This document shows, one piece after another, positions 53,023 to 61,112 of a DNA stretch of 64,000 bases. Positions within the stretch are counted from its first letter, which is position 1, and every line of letters starts with the position of its first letter. Source of the stretch: Mucilaginibacter oryzae (lineage in GTDB: Bacteria; Bacteroidota; Bacteroidia; Sphingobacteriales; Sphingobacteriaceae). Position numbers and translations under genes: made by a program. The notes below the pieces were generated by a model, which saw nothing but the letters and a program-made list of their open reading frames with translations, ran no database searches and was not told where the DNA came from. The stretch spans positions 620,001 through 684,000 of the forward strand of contig NZ_QGHA01000001.1 in the NCBI RefSeq assembly GCF_003148845.1. The letters run 5' to 3'.

Positions 53023-54690
53023 TTATCCTATCGCCCCTTCAATTTTATACACCACCGCTATATCATTAGGCTTAACAGCGGGTGTTTCAATTTTAAGGCC
53101 CTCCGCTGTTTGCTGCCAGTTTAATTTGCCGTGATAACCAATCATGCTTACACCGGTAATTTTCCTGGCTCCCAGCTGCGCCGATGAACTTGCCAGCGTT
53201 TTGATCAGGCTGCCCTTTTCGCCCGGCCAGCCAAGAGCGATGGCATAAAGCGCGTTATGCTTTTTGGTAAACCTGAAATCGTCTGCGGTAAACGGTTTCC
53301 CCTTTCCTTCGTTAAAGCCCTGAGCGCTTAAAGGCGCCGCCGATTCTATAGCCGGGCCTTCGCCAAATACCGTCCATGGGCGGGTTGCGTATATGGCTTC
53401 GCTGTTCACCTGCATCCATCCGGCTATGCCCTCAACCACTTTACGTTCTTCCTCGTCAATAGAGCCATCTCCACGAACCGGGATGTTCAATAAAAGGTTT
53501 CCGTTTTTGCTTACAACATCGGCAAGGGTGTGGATAATTGTCCTGGCTGTTTTATATCCTTTATGATCAAATATCCGCCTGTCGTAGTGCCAGGCGCCTA
53601 TGCAGGTATCGGTTTGCCAGGGCTCGGGTTCAATCTGGTTACTTTGCCCGCGCTCAATATCCCAGATCATGCATTTACGCTGCTGTTCATCCAGTATTTT
53701 ACCAAAAAGCGCGGCCTGCAGCTTTCCGTGTTTTTTAATGCTGGTGTTATACATATGCGCGGCAATTTTTAAACCGGCATCATTAACCGGCCACAGCGGC
53801 AGCACGGTATCATCAAAGTAAATAAGCTCCGGACCGTATTTATCAATAAGCTCAATGGTACGGTTTAAAAATTTATCGCAATAAGCCTTATCTGGCATAG
53901 CCACGCCGTTACCCCAGGCCCACTGGCTGTGAATAGTCCCATCGTTCAGGCTGTCTTTACTTAAGGGATGATTTTGCGCGTAAAGTTCCTGCGGATCATA
54001 GCCGTCCCACCATTTGCCCTTTCCGTCGGCTTTGGTAAGCTTTCCATCGTACGGAACACCGGCCATGGGTCCGGTTTTATCAGCCCGTTGCGCCACCTCC
54101 ATCCAGCTCCAGGTGTGGGCGGCGTGTACAGTTACCCCAAACGGGATTCCCTGCGCCCTGGCAGCTTTGGCCCACCCGCCTATCAAATCCTTTTTGGGCC
54201 CTAAGCGGGTCGAATTCCATGATTGATAGGAGCTGTTGTATAAATCAAAACCATCATGGTGGTTGGCCAGCGCCATAAAATATTTAGCGCCTGCCTTTTT
54301 ATAAAGCGCAAGCAGTTCGTCGGGCTGCCATTTTTCGGCTTTCCATTCGTTAATTACATCCTTAAAGCCAAATCTTGAAGGGTGCCCGTATTTTTCGATA
54401 TGGTATTTATATTGGTCGCTCCCCTCCTGGTACATGCCGCGGGCATACCAATCGCCGCGTTCGGGCTGGCATTGCGGGCCCCAGTGTGCCCACAGTCCAA
54501 ATTTCGCATCCCTGAACCATTCGGGTACGCGGTATTGCTTAAGCGATTCCCAATCGGGTTTAAACGGCCCATCGGCAATTACGCTGCCATAATTTGAACC
54601 AGGCGATGGCGCTATGCTGCCAAAAGCTTTGCTAAGGTAAAAAGCCGGGATAGCCGCGGCCATCCCTTTTAATAATTTTCTCCGCTTCAT
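53023..54690 (-). CDS. GH29 alpha-L-fucosidase with Tat-like signal
   Basis: A 555-residue protein that starts MKRRKLLKGMAAAIPAFYLS, a twin-arginine-like export signal. The catalytic barrel has FRDAKFGLWAHWGPQC (60-75), LANHHDGFDLYNS (141-153), VTVHAAHTWSWME, and Asp293 in LIYFDDTVLP as probable nucleophile, followed by GNLLLNIPVRGDGSID near 435. A small C-terminal beta domain (about 460-555) follows. It removes alpha-L-fucose from glycans. It lies 68 bp after the second GH29 gene on the same strand, so the two are likely cotranscribed. Confidence 0.9.
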   Translation of the reverse strand: MKRRKLLKGMAAAIPAFYLSKAFGSIAPSPGSNYGSVIADGPFKPDWESLKQYRVPEWFRDAKFGLWAHWGPQCQPERGDWYARGMYQEGSDQYKYHIEKYGHPSRFGFKDVINEWKAEKWQPDELLALYKKAGAKYFMALANHHDGFDLYNSSYQSWNSTRLGPKKDLIGGWAKAARAQGIPFGVTVHAAHTWSWMEVAQRADKTGPMAGVPYDGKLTKADGKGKWWDGYDPQELYAQNHPLSKDSLNDGTIHSQWAWGNGVAMPDKAYCDKFLNRTIELIDKYGPELIYFDDTVLPLWPVNDAGLKIAAHMYNTSIKKHGKLQAALFGKILDEQQRKCMIWDIERGQSNQIEPEPWQTDTCIGAWHYDRRIFDHKGYKTARTIIHTLADVVSKNGNLLLNIPVRGDGSIDEEERKVVEGIAGWMQVNSEAIYATRPWTVFGEGPAIESAAPLSAQGFNEGKGKPFTADDFRFTKKHNALYAIALGWPGEKGSLIKTLASSSAQLGARKITGVSMIGYHGKLNWQQTAEGLKIETPAVKPNDIAVVYKIEGAIG

Positions 54691-54758
54691 AGGTTTATAA
54701 TTAGTGTTTCAAACACACTTAATAATAAATGCAATTTAGAGGATAAAATTTTATTTAC

Positions 54759-56909
54759 CTACTTTTTTGCAAACCATATTTCAAGGTTGGGCAATTTCAT
54801 GGTTTGATGCGGCGATGGCGGATTGTGCAGCTTTAAACTTACCGGGTACAATTTATTCAAATCGAAAACTACCGGATCAAGATCTTTGATATAAATATGC
54901 TGCGGAATACTATGGCTGATTGCGAAGGGAATGGCTTTTTTAAAGTTGTTAAACACTTTAATCAGCAATTGATTGTTGCCCGGCATCAGTACCAAACCAA
55001 TTACATGGCTTACCGATGCCGCTTTATCCGGGTTGTTATTAATAAGCAGCTGCCTGCCATTAAGCAATACCACAATGCCGTCGCCGCTGGTGATTTTAAC
55101 CTGGGCATAAACTATTCCGGCACCGGCGTTAATGTTTTGTAAAATGTAGTGAGCGTTATCCATACCGGCAGGCAAATCAACCAACTGCCCGTTTTTGTAA
55201 TTATCCATTAGCTGCCATGGCTTACCCGCATCCGGGGTATAGGGTTTTGTGATGTCAATTTTATCAGCACTGCCGTTTAAACCGCCTAAGCCAGAATAGT
55301 AAGGACCTGTGATATAAAGCGGTCCCCATTTTATTTTGGCGGTATCGGGTTTGTACTTCATCAGCCTGTCGCTATCAAGCGTAAGCGTATGGATTGCACC
55401 ATCAACCGCTAAATCAATTGTATTTCCCTTTTCCTCATCGGTATATTTTATGGTGGGCAGGTATTTTCCTTTGTGTTTCACTTTCACCGTCCATGATTGC
55501 TTTACGGTACTTCGGTAATTGCTGTTATAGTCAATTCCCGATGAGCTGTAGTAATTGTAGGCGTTATGCTCATCCAATTTGATATGATCATAACTGCTTA
55601 CAATGATATGAGCCGGCCGTACCTTATAGCCTTCGGCGATATCAACGGCTATTACCTTAATGTCATTAGCCAAATCAAAATCAACAGGCAGCGTAATTTT
55701 AGCGGTATCTGCAGTTTGCTTAAAGCTAAGCTGCTGCGCTCCGCCTAAAACGGATACACTATTTATTTTGCCTTCCAGTCCGGGTAATGTGATTAGCCCA
55801 CCTGCCGGTGGCCTGGTTACAAAAAGATAAAGTTTACCAGGCTTAGCGGTAACATTGCCCCAGTTAAACGAAGTAAAAAAAGGATCGGCTGTGGTGCCGT
55901 AAACAGCATCGGCATTTTTACGCAGCCACGCGCCTATACGTAACAATACATTTTTTTCAAAGCCCACTACGCTGCCATCGCCTTTGGGGCCAATATTGAG
56001 CAGGTAATTACCTCCCCGGCTTATCACCCTGATCAGGCTCTCCAGTTTCTCTTTATATTTATCATCTTCGCTGCCGCGCACCTGCCAGGAGCGGTAGCCC
56101 CAGGTTTCATCAAAAAAAGAAGCGGGCGACTGCCACGGTGTCCCGATAGCATAATCCGGATACTGGTTATCGCCCATCACCGCAAAATCGCCCTGATCAT
56201 TACCCAGCCTGCTGCTTACCATGCAATCGGGCTGCAGGCGGTGTACCAGCTGGTATAACTCCCGGCTTTGCGCAGGGCTTTGCGAACCCATATCAAACCA
56301 AAGCTCGGATATGGTACCATAGTTGGTAAGCAACTCGGTTACTTGCTTTTTATTGTACGCGTGATGTTCGGGGGTTATATAGTCTGAATTATGACTTGAT
56401 ATGGGCGAGGCCTGCGGGTAATGCCAATCTATCAATGAAAAATATAAACCGAACCGTAAACCGTGGCGTTTACAGGCTTCGGCCATCTCCTTAACTACAT
56501 CGCGTTTAAATGGCGTGGCATCAACAACATTAAAATCGGTTGTGGTGGTTTTAAACATACAAAAACCGTCGTGATGTTTGGAAGTCAACACGATCGACCG
56601 CATCCCGGCGGCTTTGGCCAGCAAGGCAATACTATCGGCGTTCCAGTTTACCGGGTTAAAGTTTTTGGCCAGGTTGGCATAAGTATCGCTGTAAATGCCA
56701 GCATGTGCCTGGATCTGTTCACTTAAGCCGCGGCTTACAGGCTTGCCATCCCAAACGCCGCCTAAAACCGAATAAATCCCCCCGAAATGGATAAACATGG
56801 AAAACTTTTGATCCTGCCATTGCTTAACCGACTCCGCAGCCGGCTGTGCCCTAAGCCATTGCGTAACGCCTATAAAAAACAAAATGAAAATAAGTTTATA
56901 CCTGGTCAT
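54759..56909 (-). CDS. GH29 alpha-L-fucosidase with C-terminal accessory domains
   Basis: A 716-residue protein with a signal peptide (ends LRAQ, residue 22). The barrel motifs are FSMFIHFGGIYS (36-47), SKHHDGFCMFKT (110-121), LYFSLIDWHYP (155-165), Asp206 in ELWFDMGS as probable nucleophile, and GGNYLLNIGPKGDGSV near 299. Residues about 450-716 add beta-sandwich accessory regions (KVKHKGKYLPTIKYTDEEKG; YAQVKITSGDGIVVLLNGRQ) not present in the neighbour. The pair may target different fucosyl linkages. No SusC/SusD pair is attached. Confidence 0.9.
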   Translation of the reverse strand: MTRYKLIFILFFIGVTQWLRAQPAAESVKQWQDQKFSMFIHFGGIYSVLGGVWDGKPVSRGLSEQIQAHAGIYSDTYANLAKNFNPVNWNADSIALLAKAAGMRSIVLTSKHHDGFCMFKTTTTDFNVVDATPFKRDVVKEMAEACKRHGLRFGLYFSLIDWHYPQASPISSHNSDYITPEHHAYNKKQVTELLTNYGTISELWFDMGSQSPAQSRELYQLVHRLQPDCMVSSRLGNDQGDFAVMGDNQYPDYAIGTPWQSPASFFDETWGYRSWQVRGSEDDKYKEKLESLIRVISRGGNYLLNIGPKGDGSVVGFEKNVLLRIGAWLRKNADAVYGTTADPFFTSFNWGNVTAKPGKLYLFVTRPPAGGLITLPGLEGKINSVSVLGGAQQLSFKQTADTAKITLPVDFDLANDIKVIAVDIAEGYKVRPAHIIVSSYDHIKLDEHNAYNYYSSSGIDYNSNYRSTVKQSWTVKVKHKGKYLPTIKYTDEEKGNTIDLAVDGAIHTLTLDSDRLMKYKPDTAKIKWGPLYITGPYYSGLGGLNGSADKIDITKPYTPDAGKPWQLMDNYKNGQLVDLPAGMDNAHYILQNINAGAGIVYAQVKITSGDGIVVLLNGRQLLINNNPDKAASVSHVIGLVLMPGNNQLLIKVFNNFKKAIPFAISHSIPQHIYIKDLDPVVFDLNKLYPVSLKLHNPPSPHQTMKLPNLEIWFAKK

Positions 56910-57080
56910 GGTGATGGAATGATTTTAACAAATGTAAAAAAGTTGCCATAAGTTAAATAACTAACAATTTGAAGCTATACACAGCTAAACGCAACGCCAT
57001 ATGTCAACTCATAAACCCTCAGTTTAAATTATCTTAATAATACATACATATTGTTACCATTTTGATATTTAAAACAGGTA

Positions 57081-57111
57081 TTTGTTATTAAAAAAACTTT
57101 TTGCATCTTTG
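57081..57111 (+). promoter_or_regulatory. Promoter of the Lar-like gene
   Basis: TTTG (57081-57084), 19 bases, CATCTTTG (57104-57111; 7 of 8 to TAnnTTTG). The start would be about 57116, leaving a leader of about 70 nt before ATG 57187. The rest of 56910-57186 is AT-rich with nothing else seen. Confidence 0.55.
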
Positions 57112-57186
57112 CAGTGTCCCCCTACTTAGTTATAAACATCATTAATTGCTGTGTAAACTGCTATCAGTTAATTTTTTTTATAAAAC

Positions 57187-57408
57187 ATGTCCGAATTTTC
57201 CATTCAGCCTAATATTCCCTGCGAACCGTGTAAAGAGTGCGGGGCGCGACCGGTAATTGAACAGACCCGTAAAGGTTTTGTAGTTAAATGCCCAACCAGC
57301 AAAAAGCACTTTTCAACAGAACCTGGAATGGTTAATGTAGAAGAATGGAACAGGTACAACCAAACAACGCCGGTAATTGGAAATCAGATAAAAATCAAGG
57401 CATCGTAA
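57187..57408 (+). CDS. Small zinc-ribbon-like protein related to Lar (restriction alleviation) proteins
   Basis: A 73-residue protein with Cys12, Cys15, Cys18 (PCEPCKECGARP) and Cys35 (VVKCPTSKKH), and a late VEEWNRYNQ motif. The Lar family pattern is CPxCG...V.C..C...A...WNRR, and this protein shares the WNR ending but has only one Cys in the second knuckle. It may bind one zinc ion. Lar proteins modulate type I restriction in phage and prophage; here there is no prophage, so a general role is more likely (inference). Confidence 0.65.
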   Translation: MSEFSIQPNIPCEPCKECGARPVIEQTRKGFVVKCPTSKKHFSTEPGMVNVEEWNRYNQTTPVIGNQIKIKAS

Positions 57409-57414
57409 ATAAGC

Positions 57415-57540
57415 GATGAGAGGTTAGTGATTAGAGGTTGGGCAATTCGATATTCACCATATTGTTGTAAAATCCAATAAAGCTTTTCGTGGCTTATAGT
57501 TAAAATCAACTAATCTCTAAACGCTAACCACCAACCGCTC
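57415..57540. repeat. Imperfect inverted repeat of GGTTAGTGATTAG-type words
   Basis: GAGAGGTTAGTGATTAGAGG (57419-57438) faces the reverse complement of the same kind of word at about 57508-57540 (3 mismatches in the first 17), separated by about 70 bp. It lies between two convergent genes and is of the same low-complexity class as 7195-7250. Confidence 0.5.
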
Positions 57541-57546
57541 CTGCTC

Positions 57547-58335
57547 CTATTTAACAAACAGCGGTTTGCCCTGCTTGCTGCCTGTTTTTACATATTGTGC
57601 GTAACTCTCCTTAATATAACTCGCCATATCATAGTCGTTCATCTGTTTAACCTTTTTGATATCGGGGCGATACCGGTTCATAAAGTTTTGCAGTGAATCG
57701 CCCTTCAGGTTAGTGATCACCGAAACTTTCTCGGGCGAGAAAAACCTGTCGACATATTGAATTTCCTCATCTTTCAATAAAACCTTTTGAAGCTTTGATT
57801 GCGGAGCCTTGTGATTACCCAGCATATCAATTACCGAAAGCAGGTTTACACTTAAAATAGTCGCAGTGCTTTTATCGGCATTGATATAATTAGCAGGAAC
57901 GTATTTGGTTGAGCGGGTGATCAGGGCATCTTTGATGGTTGCGCCATGATAATTAAAAACAGCGGCATACTCACGCCTGTTTCGTAAAGAATCGGCTTTG
58001 GCGTTGCGCATGGCCCGGATGCGCACCTCGTTTAAAACCGTTGAAGACGGATCGACATAACACCTCAGGGTATCTGTTTTTAAAAAGCCTGTAACTATTT
58101 GATAGGGTTTATAGCCCACGCAGGTTATCCGCAAAGTATCACCGGGCTTCATGTTGCTGAGCGTAAACCTCCCCTGCAGGTTGCTGATCCCTTTTGACGA
58201 CCGGGTACCCACAAACGCGTTAGCCACAGGCAAGTATGTTTTTTTATCGATAACCACGCCCGCTATGCGCTGCGCAAACAGATTGTACGACAGGAACATT
58301 AATACCAGTAAAGGAATGTTTTTCAATGCTTTCAT
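57547..58335 (-). CDS. Carboxypeptidase-regulatory-like (CarboxypepD_reg) domain protein
   Basis: A 262-residue protein with a signal peptide (ends LFAQ, residue 22) and an N-terminal beta-sandwich domain IAGVVIDKKTYLPVANAFVG, then LQGRFTLSNMKPGDTLRITCVGYKPY (about 23-90), the same fold as at the N-terminus of SusC proteins. The remaining 160 residues are helical, with DALITRSTKYVPANYIN and KKVKQMNDYDMASYIKESYA. It is not a transporter. Such proteins are common in Bacteroidota and their role is unknown. Confidence 0.82.
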   Translation of the reverse strand: MKALKNIPLLVLMFLSYNLFAQRIAGVVIDKKTYLPVANAFVGTRSSKGISNLQGRFTLSNMKPGDTLRITCVGYKPYQIVTGFLKTDTLRCYVDPSSTVLNEVRIRAMRNAKADSLRNRREYAAVFNYHGATIKDALITRSTKYVPANYINADKSTATILSVNLLSVIDMLGNHKAPQSKLQKVLLKDEEIQYVDRFFSPEKVSVITNLKGDSLQNFMNRYRPDIKKVKQMNDYDMASYIKESYAQYVKTGSKQGKPLFVK

Positions 58336-58504
58336 GACGGTTCAGTTAAGGGTTGGGCAGGTGATATAAATATAGCTTTTTAAATAACCAAAAACATCCT
58401 TTTTAACAAAAATTAACCTGCATTTAAAATTGGGGAAAACTTTTCTGCAATAACGAATATTAACTAATAATATAATTAAACATCAATTAAATTAAAAAAT
58501 TATT

Positions 58505-58663
58505 ATGACAACAAAAAACGATACAGGTACCGCCAAAGGTAAACTACCCGGCGAACAGAAAAAAACCGAAGCACCAAGGATACCAACGGTAACGCCCGAC
58601 AACGAGAACGGCGACCCGGGACCACCGGCCAAACCAACATCAAAAGATAAAACACAAAAGTAA
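58505..58663 (+). CDS. Small disordered Pro/Lys-rich protein, 52 aa
   Basis: A 52-residue frame (MTTKNDTGTAKGKLPGEQKK at the start), rich in Lys, Pro, Thr and Gly with no hydrophobic core. It ends 19 bp before the lipoprotein gene on the same strand. The close spacing and the long AT-rich region before it favour a real small gene that opens a four-gene cluster. Confidence 0.5.
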   Translation: MTTKNDTGTAKGKLPGEQKKTEAPRIPTVTPDNENGDPGPPAKPTSKDKTQK

Positions 58664-58682
58664 CCCTCACTCATCAGCTATC

Positions 58683-58928
58683 ATGAAAAATAAATTAATA
58701 ACAGGTCTGCTCCCGTTGTCAGTGAGCCTGATCATGGCCTGCAGCGGCAATCATTCGGCAAAAGGCGGCGAAGACACCGCAAAGGCGCAGCACGAAGCGC
58801 CATCCAACATCGATACTTCACAAACTACCACCGCAACCGGCGACGCTTCTGCGGTTGACAACAGTGCATCGGGCGGAACTAAAACCGCGCGCCCAGATTC
58901 GCTCAAGGTGGATAGCACCAAAAAATAA
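58683..58928 (+). CDS. Small lipoprotein, disordered
   Basis: An 81-residue protein: signal MKNKLITGLLPLSVSLIMAC with the lipobox Cys at residue 20, followed by a Ser/Thr/Ala/Asp-rich disordered chain. The function is unknown. It stands between the 52-residue gene and the DUF3175 gene with 13-19 bp gaps, so the three form one transcript. Confidence 0.75.
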   Translation: MKNKLITGLLPLSVSLIMACSGNHSAKGGEDTAKAQHEAPSNIDTSQTTTATGDASAVDNSASGGTKTARPDSLKVDSTKK

Positions 58929-58941
58929 ATGATCATAAAAA

Positions 58942-59241
58942 ATGAAGGGCAAAACAAAAAAACCGAAGAAAAGATGGTCGGCCAGGGTAACCGATAGCAG
59001 CAATGCGATGGACCTGGAGAAAGACATTTTTAAATCGAAAGATCCGGACAAGATAGCGGCTTCATTAAAACACTCGGCCGAGGCCAGTCACCGGCGTAAA
59101 GCTTCGCCGTTTCAAAGCGCCATGTCGATGCTTAATTTTTACGAGAACCGGGCAGGCCGCAACCTGAGCAAACGCCGACGGGCGCCGCTTGAAAAAGCGA
59201 AGAACAAGCTTCGCCGTTTATTTGGAAAAGAAGAAAAGTAG
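58942..59241 (+). CDS. DUF3175 protein
   Basis: This 99-residue basic protein matches DUF3175 over its whole length: KKRWSARVTDSSNAMDLEKD, then IAASLKHSAEASHRRKASPF, QSAMSMLNFYENRAGRNLSK and a KNKLRRLFG end. The family is of unknown function and often lies near general-stress genes. Its very basic nature suggests nucleic-acid binding (inference). The YetF gene follows 80 bp later. Confidence 0.88.
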   Translation: MKGKTKKPKKRWSARVTDSSNAMDLEKDIFKSKDPDKIAASLKHSAEASHRRKASPFQSAMSMLNFYENRAGRNLSKRRRAPLEKAKNKLRRLFGKEEK

Positions 59242-59321
59242 TTTTAGGGCTACTTTTTTTTGATATATCCTTATCTTAACAGCCACCAATAATAAAGCTA
59301 CTTATCAAAATTTGACCTAAA

Positions 59322-59813
59322 ATGGAGGTGCTGGTTAAAATATTTGGCCAAGGCAGGGATCTGGGTGCCCTGCAAATGGGCTGCCGGGGTTTAGTTGTGT
59401 TTTTAATAGCCTTGATCCTGATCCGCATTTCGGGCAGGCGCAGTTTTGGGATACGGGGGCCTTTGGATAATATTATTACCATTTTATTAGGCGCGGTACT
59501 TAGCCGGGCGGTGGTAGGCGCGTCGGCGTTTTTGCCTATTATTACAACATGCCTGGTAATAGTAGTGCTTCATCGCTGGGTTTCATGGCTTATAATCAGT
59601 AAAGATAACATCGCCAGGCTGATACAGGGCGAGAAAATACTCCTGTACAAAGACGGCGCCTTTATTGAACAGCACATGAAACGCGCTTTACTAAACCACG
59701 AAGATGTGATGCACGGTGTCCGCAGATCGGCCCTGACAGAGGACATGAGCCAGGTTGACAGAGTTTATATTGAGCGGAACGGCGAAATCACGGTTGTTAA
59801 AAAGAGGGAATGA
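59322..59813 (+). CDS. DUF421/YetF family membrane protein
   Basis: A 163-residue protein: three transmembrane helices (about 22-40, 48-70, 72-92), the IRISGRRSFGIRGPLDNI loop, and a cytosolic YetF domain (about 95-163; LIQGEKILLYKDGAFIEQHM). YetF-type proteins are linked in Bacillus spores to membrane organisation; in Bacteroidota the role is unknown. A GC hairpin (59812-59831) overlaps its stop codon. Confidence 0.88.
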   Translation: MEVLVKIFGQGRDLGALQMGCRGLVVFLIALILIRISGRRSFGIRGPLDNIITILLGAVLSRAVVGASAFLPIITTCLVIVVLHRWVSWLIISKDNIARLIQGEKILLYKDGAFIEQHMKRALLNHEDVMHGVRRSALTEDMSQVDRVYIERNGEITVVKKRE

Positions 59814-59846
59814 GCCCGGTTGCCCGGGCTCTGATCAGCAAATAAC

Positions 59847-60182
59847 TTATTTATTGTAAGCGATAACGCCTCTGAAAAACTGGATGCCGCCAAAAACTAT
59901 AGCTCCCCAAAATATGAAGCCGATATGCGCCATGGTTAAACCCAAACCGCCTACACACCACAAGGCACCATAAAGCATATCCTTTTTTGCACGCTCCCTG
60001 TGTGAACTGCTGATTTTTTGCTCCAGTTCGCCCACAATATAATCCGCGTTACCCTCATCGAGGCCGCGGGCCAATAGTGCCTGTTTTACTTCGTATGAGT
60101 TTTGTCCGCCAATGAAAAGGTTTGTTGCATATTGATACATATGGTTGATGTCAACTGCTGCTGATTGTGCGTTTTCTTCCAT
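59847..60182 (-). CDS. Small membrane protein of unknown function
   Basis: A 111-residue protein. A soluble helical N-terminal part (about 1-60; YEVKQALLARGLDEGNADYI) precedes two transmembrane helices (about 68-85 and 88-105; GALWCVGGLGLTMAHIGFIF). The first part resembles UBA-like or short-C-terminal helical hairpins seen in small Bacteroidota membrane proteins, without a named family. Confidence 0.75.
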   Translation of the reverse strand: MEENAQSAAVDINHMYQYATNLFIGGQNSYEVKQALLARGLDEGNADYIVGELEQKISSSHRERAKKDMLYGALWCVGGLGLTMAHIGFIFWGAIVFGGIQFFRGVIAYNK

Positions 60183-60264
60183 GATAAGGTTGTTAAGTTT
60201 GTTATTTGTAAGTTGGCACCAAGTTAGTTATTATTCATAGGGTAGGCAATATCAATTATCAGAA

Positions 60265-60296
60265 ATGCAAAAAAGCAAGCCAACTGACTTGCTTTT
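60265..60296 (-). terminator. Intrinsic terminator-like hairpin
   Basis: Minus strand: AAAAGCAAG (60296-60288), loop TCAGTTGG, CTTGCTTTT with a further T run (60279-60269). It lies about 215 bp after the YiaA stop and 80 bp before the next start. Confidence 0.5.
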
Positions 60297-60465
60297 CTGC
60301 TGTCTACTCTACCAATTTTAATTCCAACCAGATCATAAAAAACTCTGCAACCGGTCATCACTTAAAATCCTGTCGGGAACAACAATCGATTGGATAGGTT
60401 TAGGAAAATTTTGTACTATTTGATGACGCGTATTTAAGTTGTTTGATGCCTCGATATTTAAATAA

Positions 60466-60498
60466 CCCCGCAGGCTTGCAAAACAAGGCACCGCGGGG
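60466..60498 (-). terminator. Hairpin after the YiaA gene
   Basis: CCCCGC (60466-60471) pairs with GCGGGG (60493-60498), with inner CTTG/CAAG pairing, followed on the minus strand by TTATTT. Weak T tract. Confidence 0.4.
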
Positions 60499-60512
60499 AG
60501 GCAACCGCTACG

Positions 60513-60980
60513 TTACAGATCTTTATCCTCAAACATTTTCGCGTCGCGGGTATTTTTTTGTACGGCAATGGCCGAGAACATGCTCAGGCTGAATGCCATG
60601 GCATAAAAGCCTTTTTCACTTCGGGCCAGGTCGGCATTCCACAGGCCGATAGTTAGCAGGATCATTGCCGCGATGGTGGCAAACCAGCTCAGGCCATAGT
60701 AAAGATCAGTAACGGCGAGCCCTTCCGATCTGTCCCTTACACTTTTTTGTACCGAGATCACGGCGAACAAGCCGAATAACAAAATGGTAAAATAATATCC
60801 TTTTTCGTTTAACTGTATGTCGGCGTTCCATAAGCCAATACAGTAACCGGTAACCCCGGCCAATAAGGCAAACCATGATGCGCCGATAAATGCGCCTGTT
60901 GGCTTGAACGGGCTCCTGCCCTTTTCGCCATATTTTCCATTTGGTGAATTTTCGTCTGTTTTGTGTTGTAGCGGTTCCAT
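60513..60980 (-). CDS. yiaA: YiaA/YiaB family inner-membrane protein
   Basis: A 155-residue protein with two tandem YiaAB units: AFIGASWFALLAGVTGYCIG with LWNADIQLNEKGYYFTILLFG (about 30-75), and LYYGLSWFATIAAMILLTIG with LWNADLARSEKGFYAMAFSLS (about 92-136). Four transmembrane helices result. The repeated LWNA-D...EKG(Y/F) motif is the family signature. Function unknown. Confidence 0.9.
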   Translation of the reverse strand: MEPLQHKTDENSPNGKYGEKGRSPFKPTGAFIGASWFALLAGVTGYCIGLWNADIQLNEKGYYFTILLFGLFAVISVQKSVRDRSEGLAVTDLYYGLSWFATIAAMILLTIGLWNADLARSEKGFYAMAFSLSMFSAIAVQKNTRDAKMFEDKDL

Positions 60981-61112
60981 GTTTGTTTTTGTTTGTTTGA
61001 TTACTATGGGAGCAAATGTGGGATGTAAAAACTGCCTGAAAAAATCAGATTTGAATAATTACTGACGATATATTTTTGATTATTGTACCTTTATACATCC
61101 CCAACTACCGCC

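Larger units (their letters stand above)
60183..60512. other. Intergenic region between two minus-strand genes
   Basis: These 330 bp contain no gene that can be supported. Two hairpins on the minus strand are seen, at 60466-60498 (likely end of the YiaA gene) and 60271-60296. Confidence 0.45.

Noticed and set aside
59812..59831. Terminator after the YetF gene
   Set aside because: An 8-bp GC hairpin overlaps the stop codon but has no T tract, so it was not listed as a terminator.
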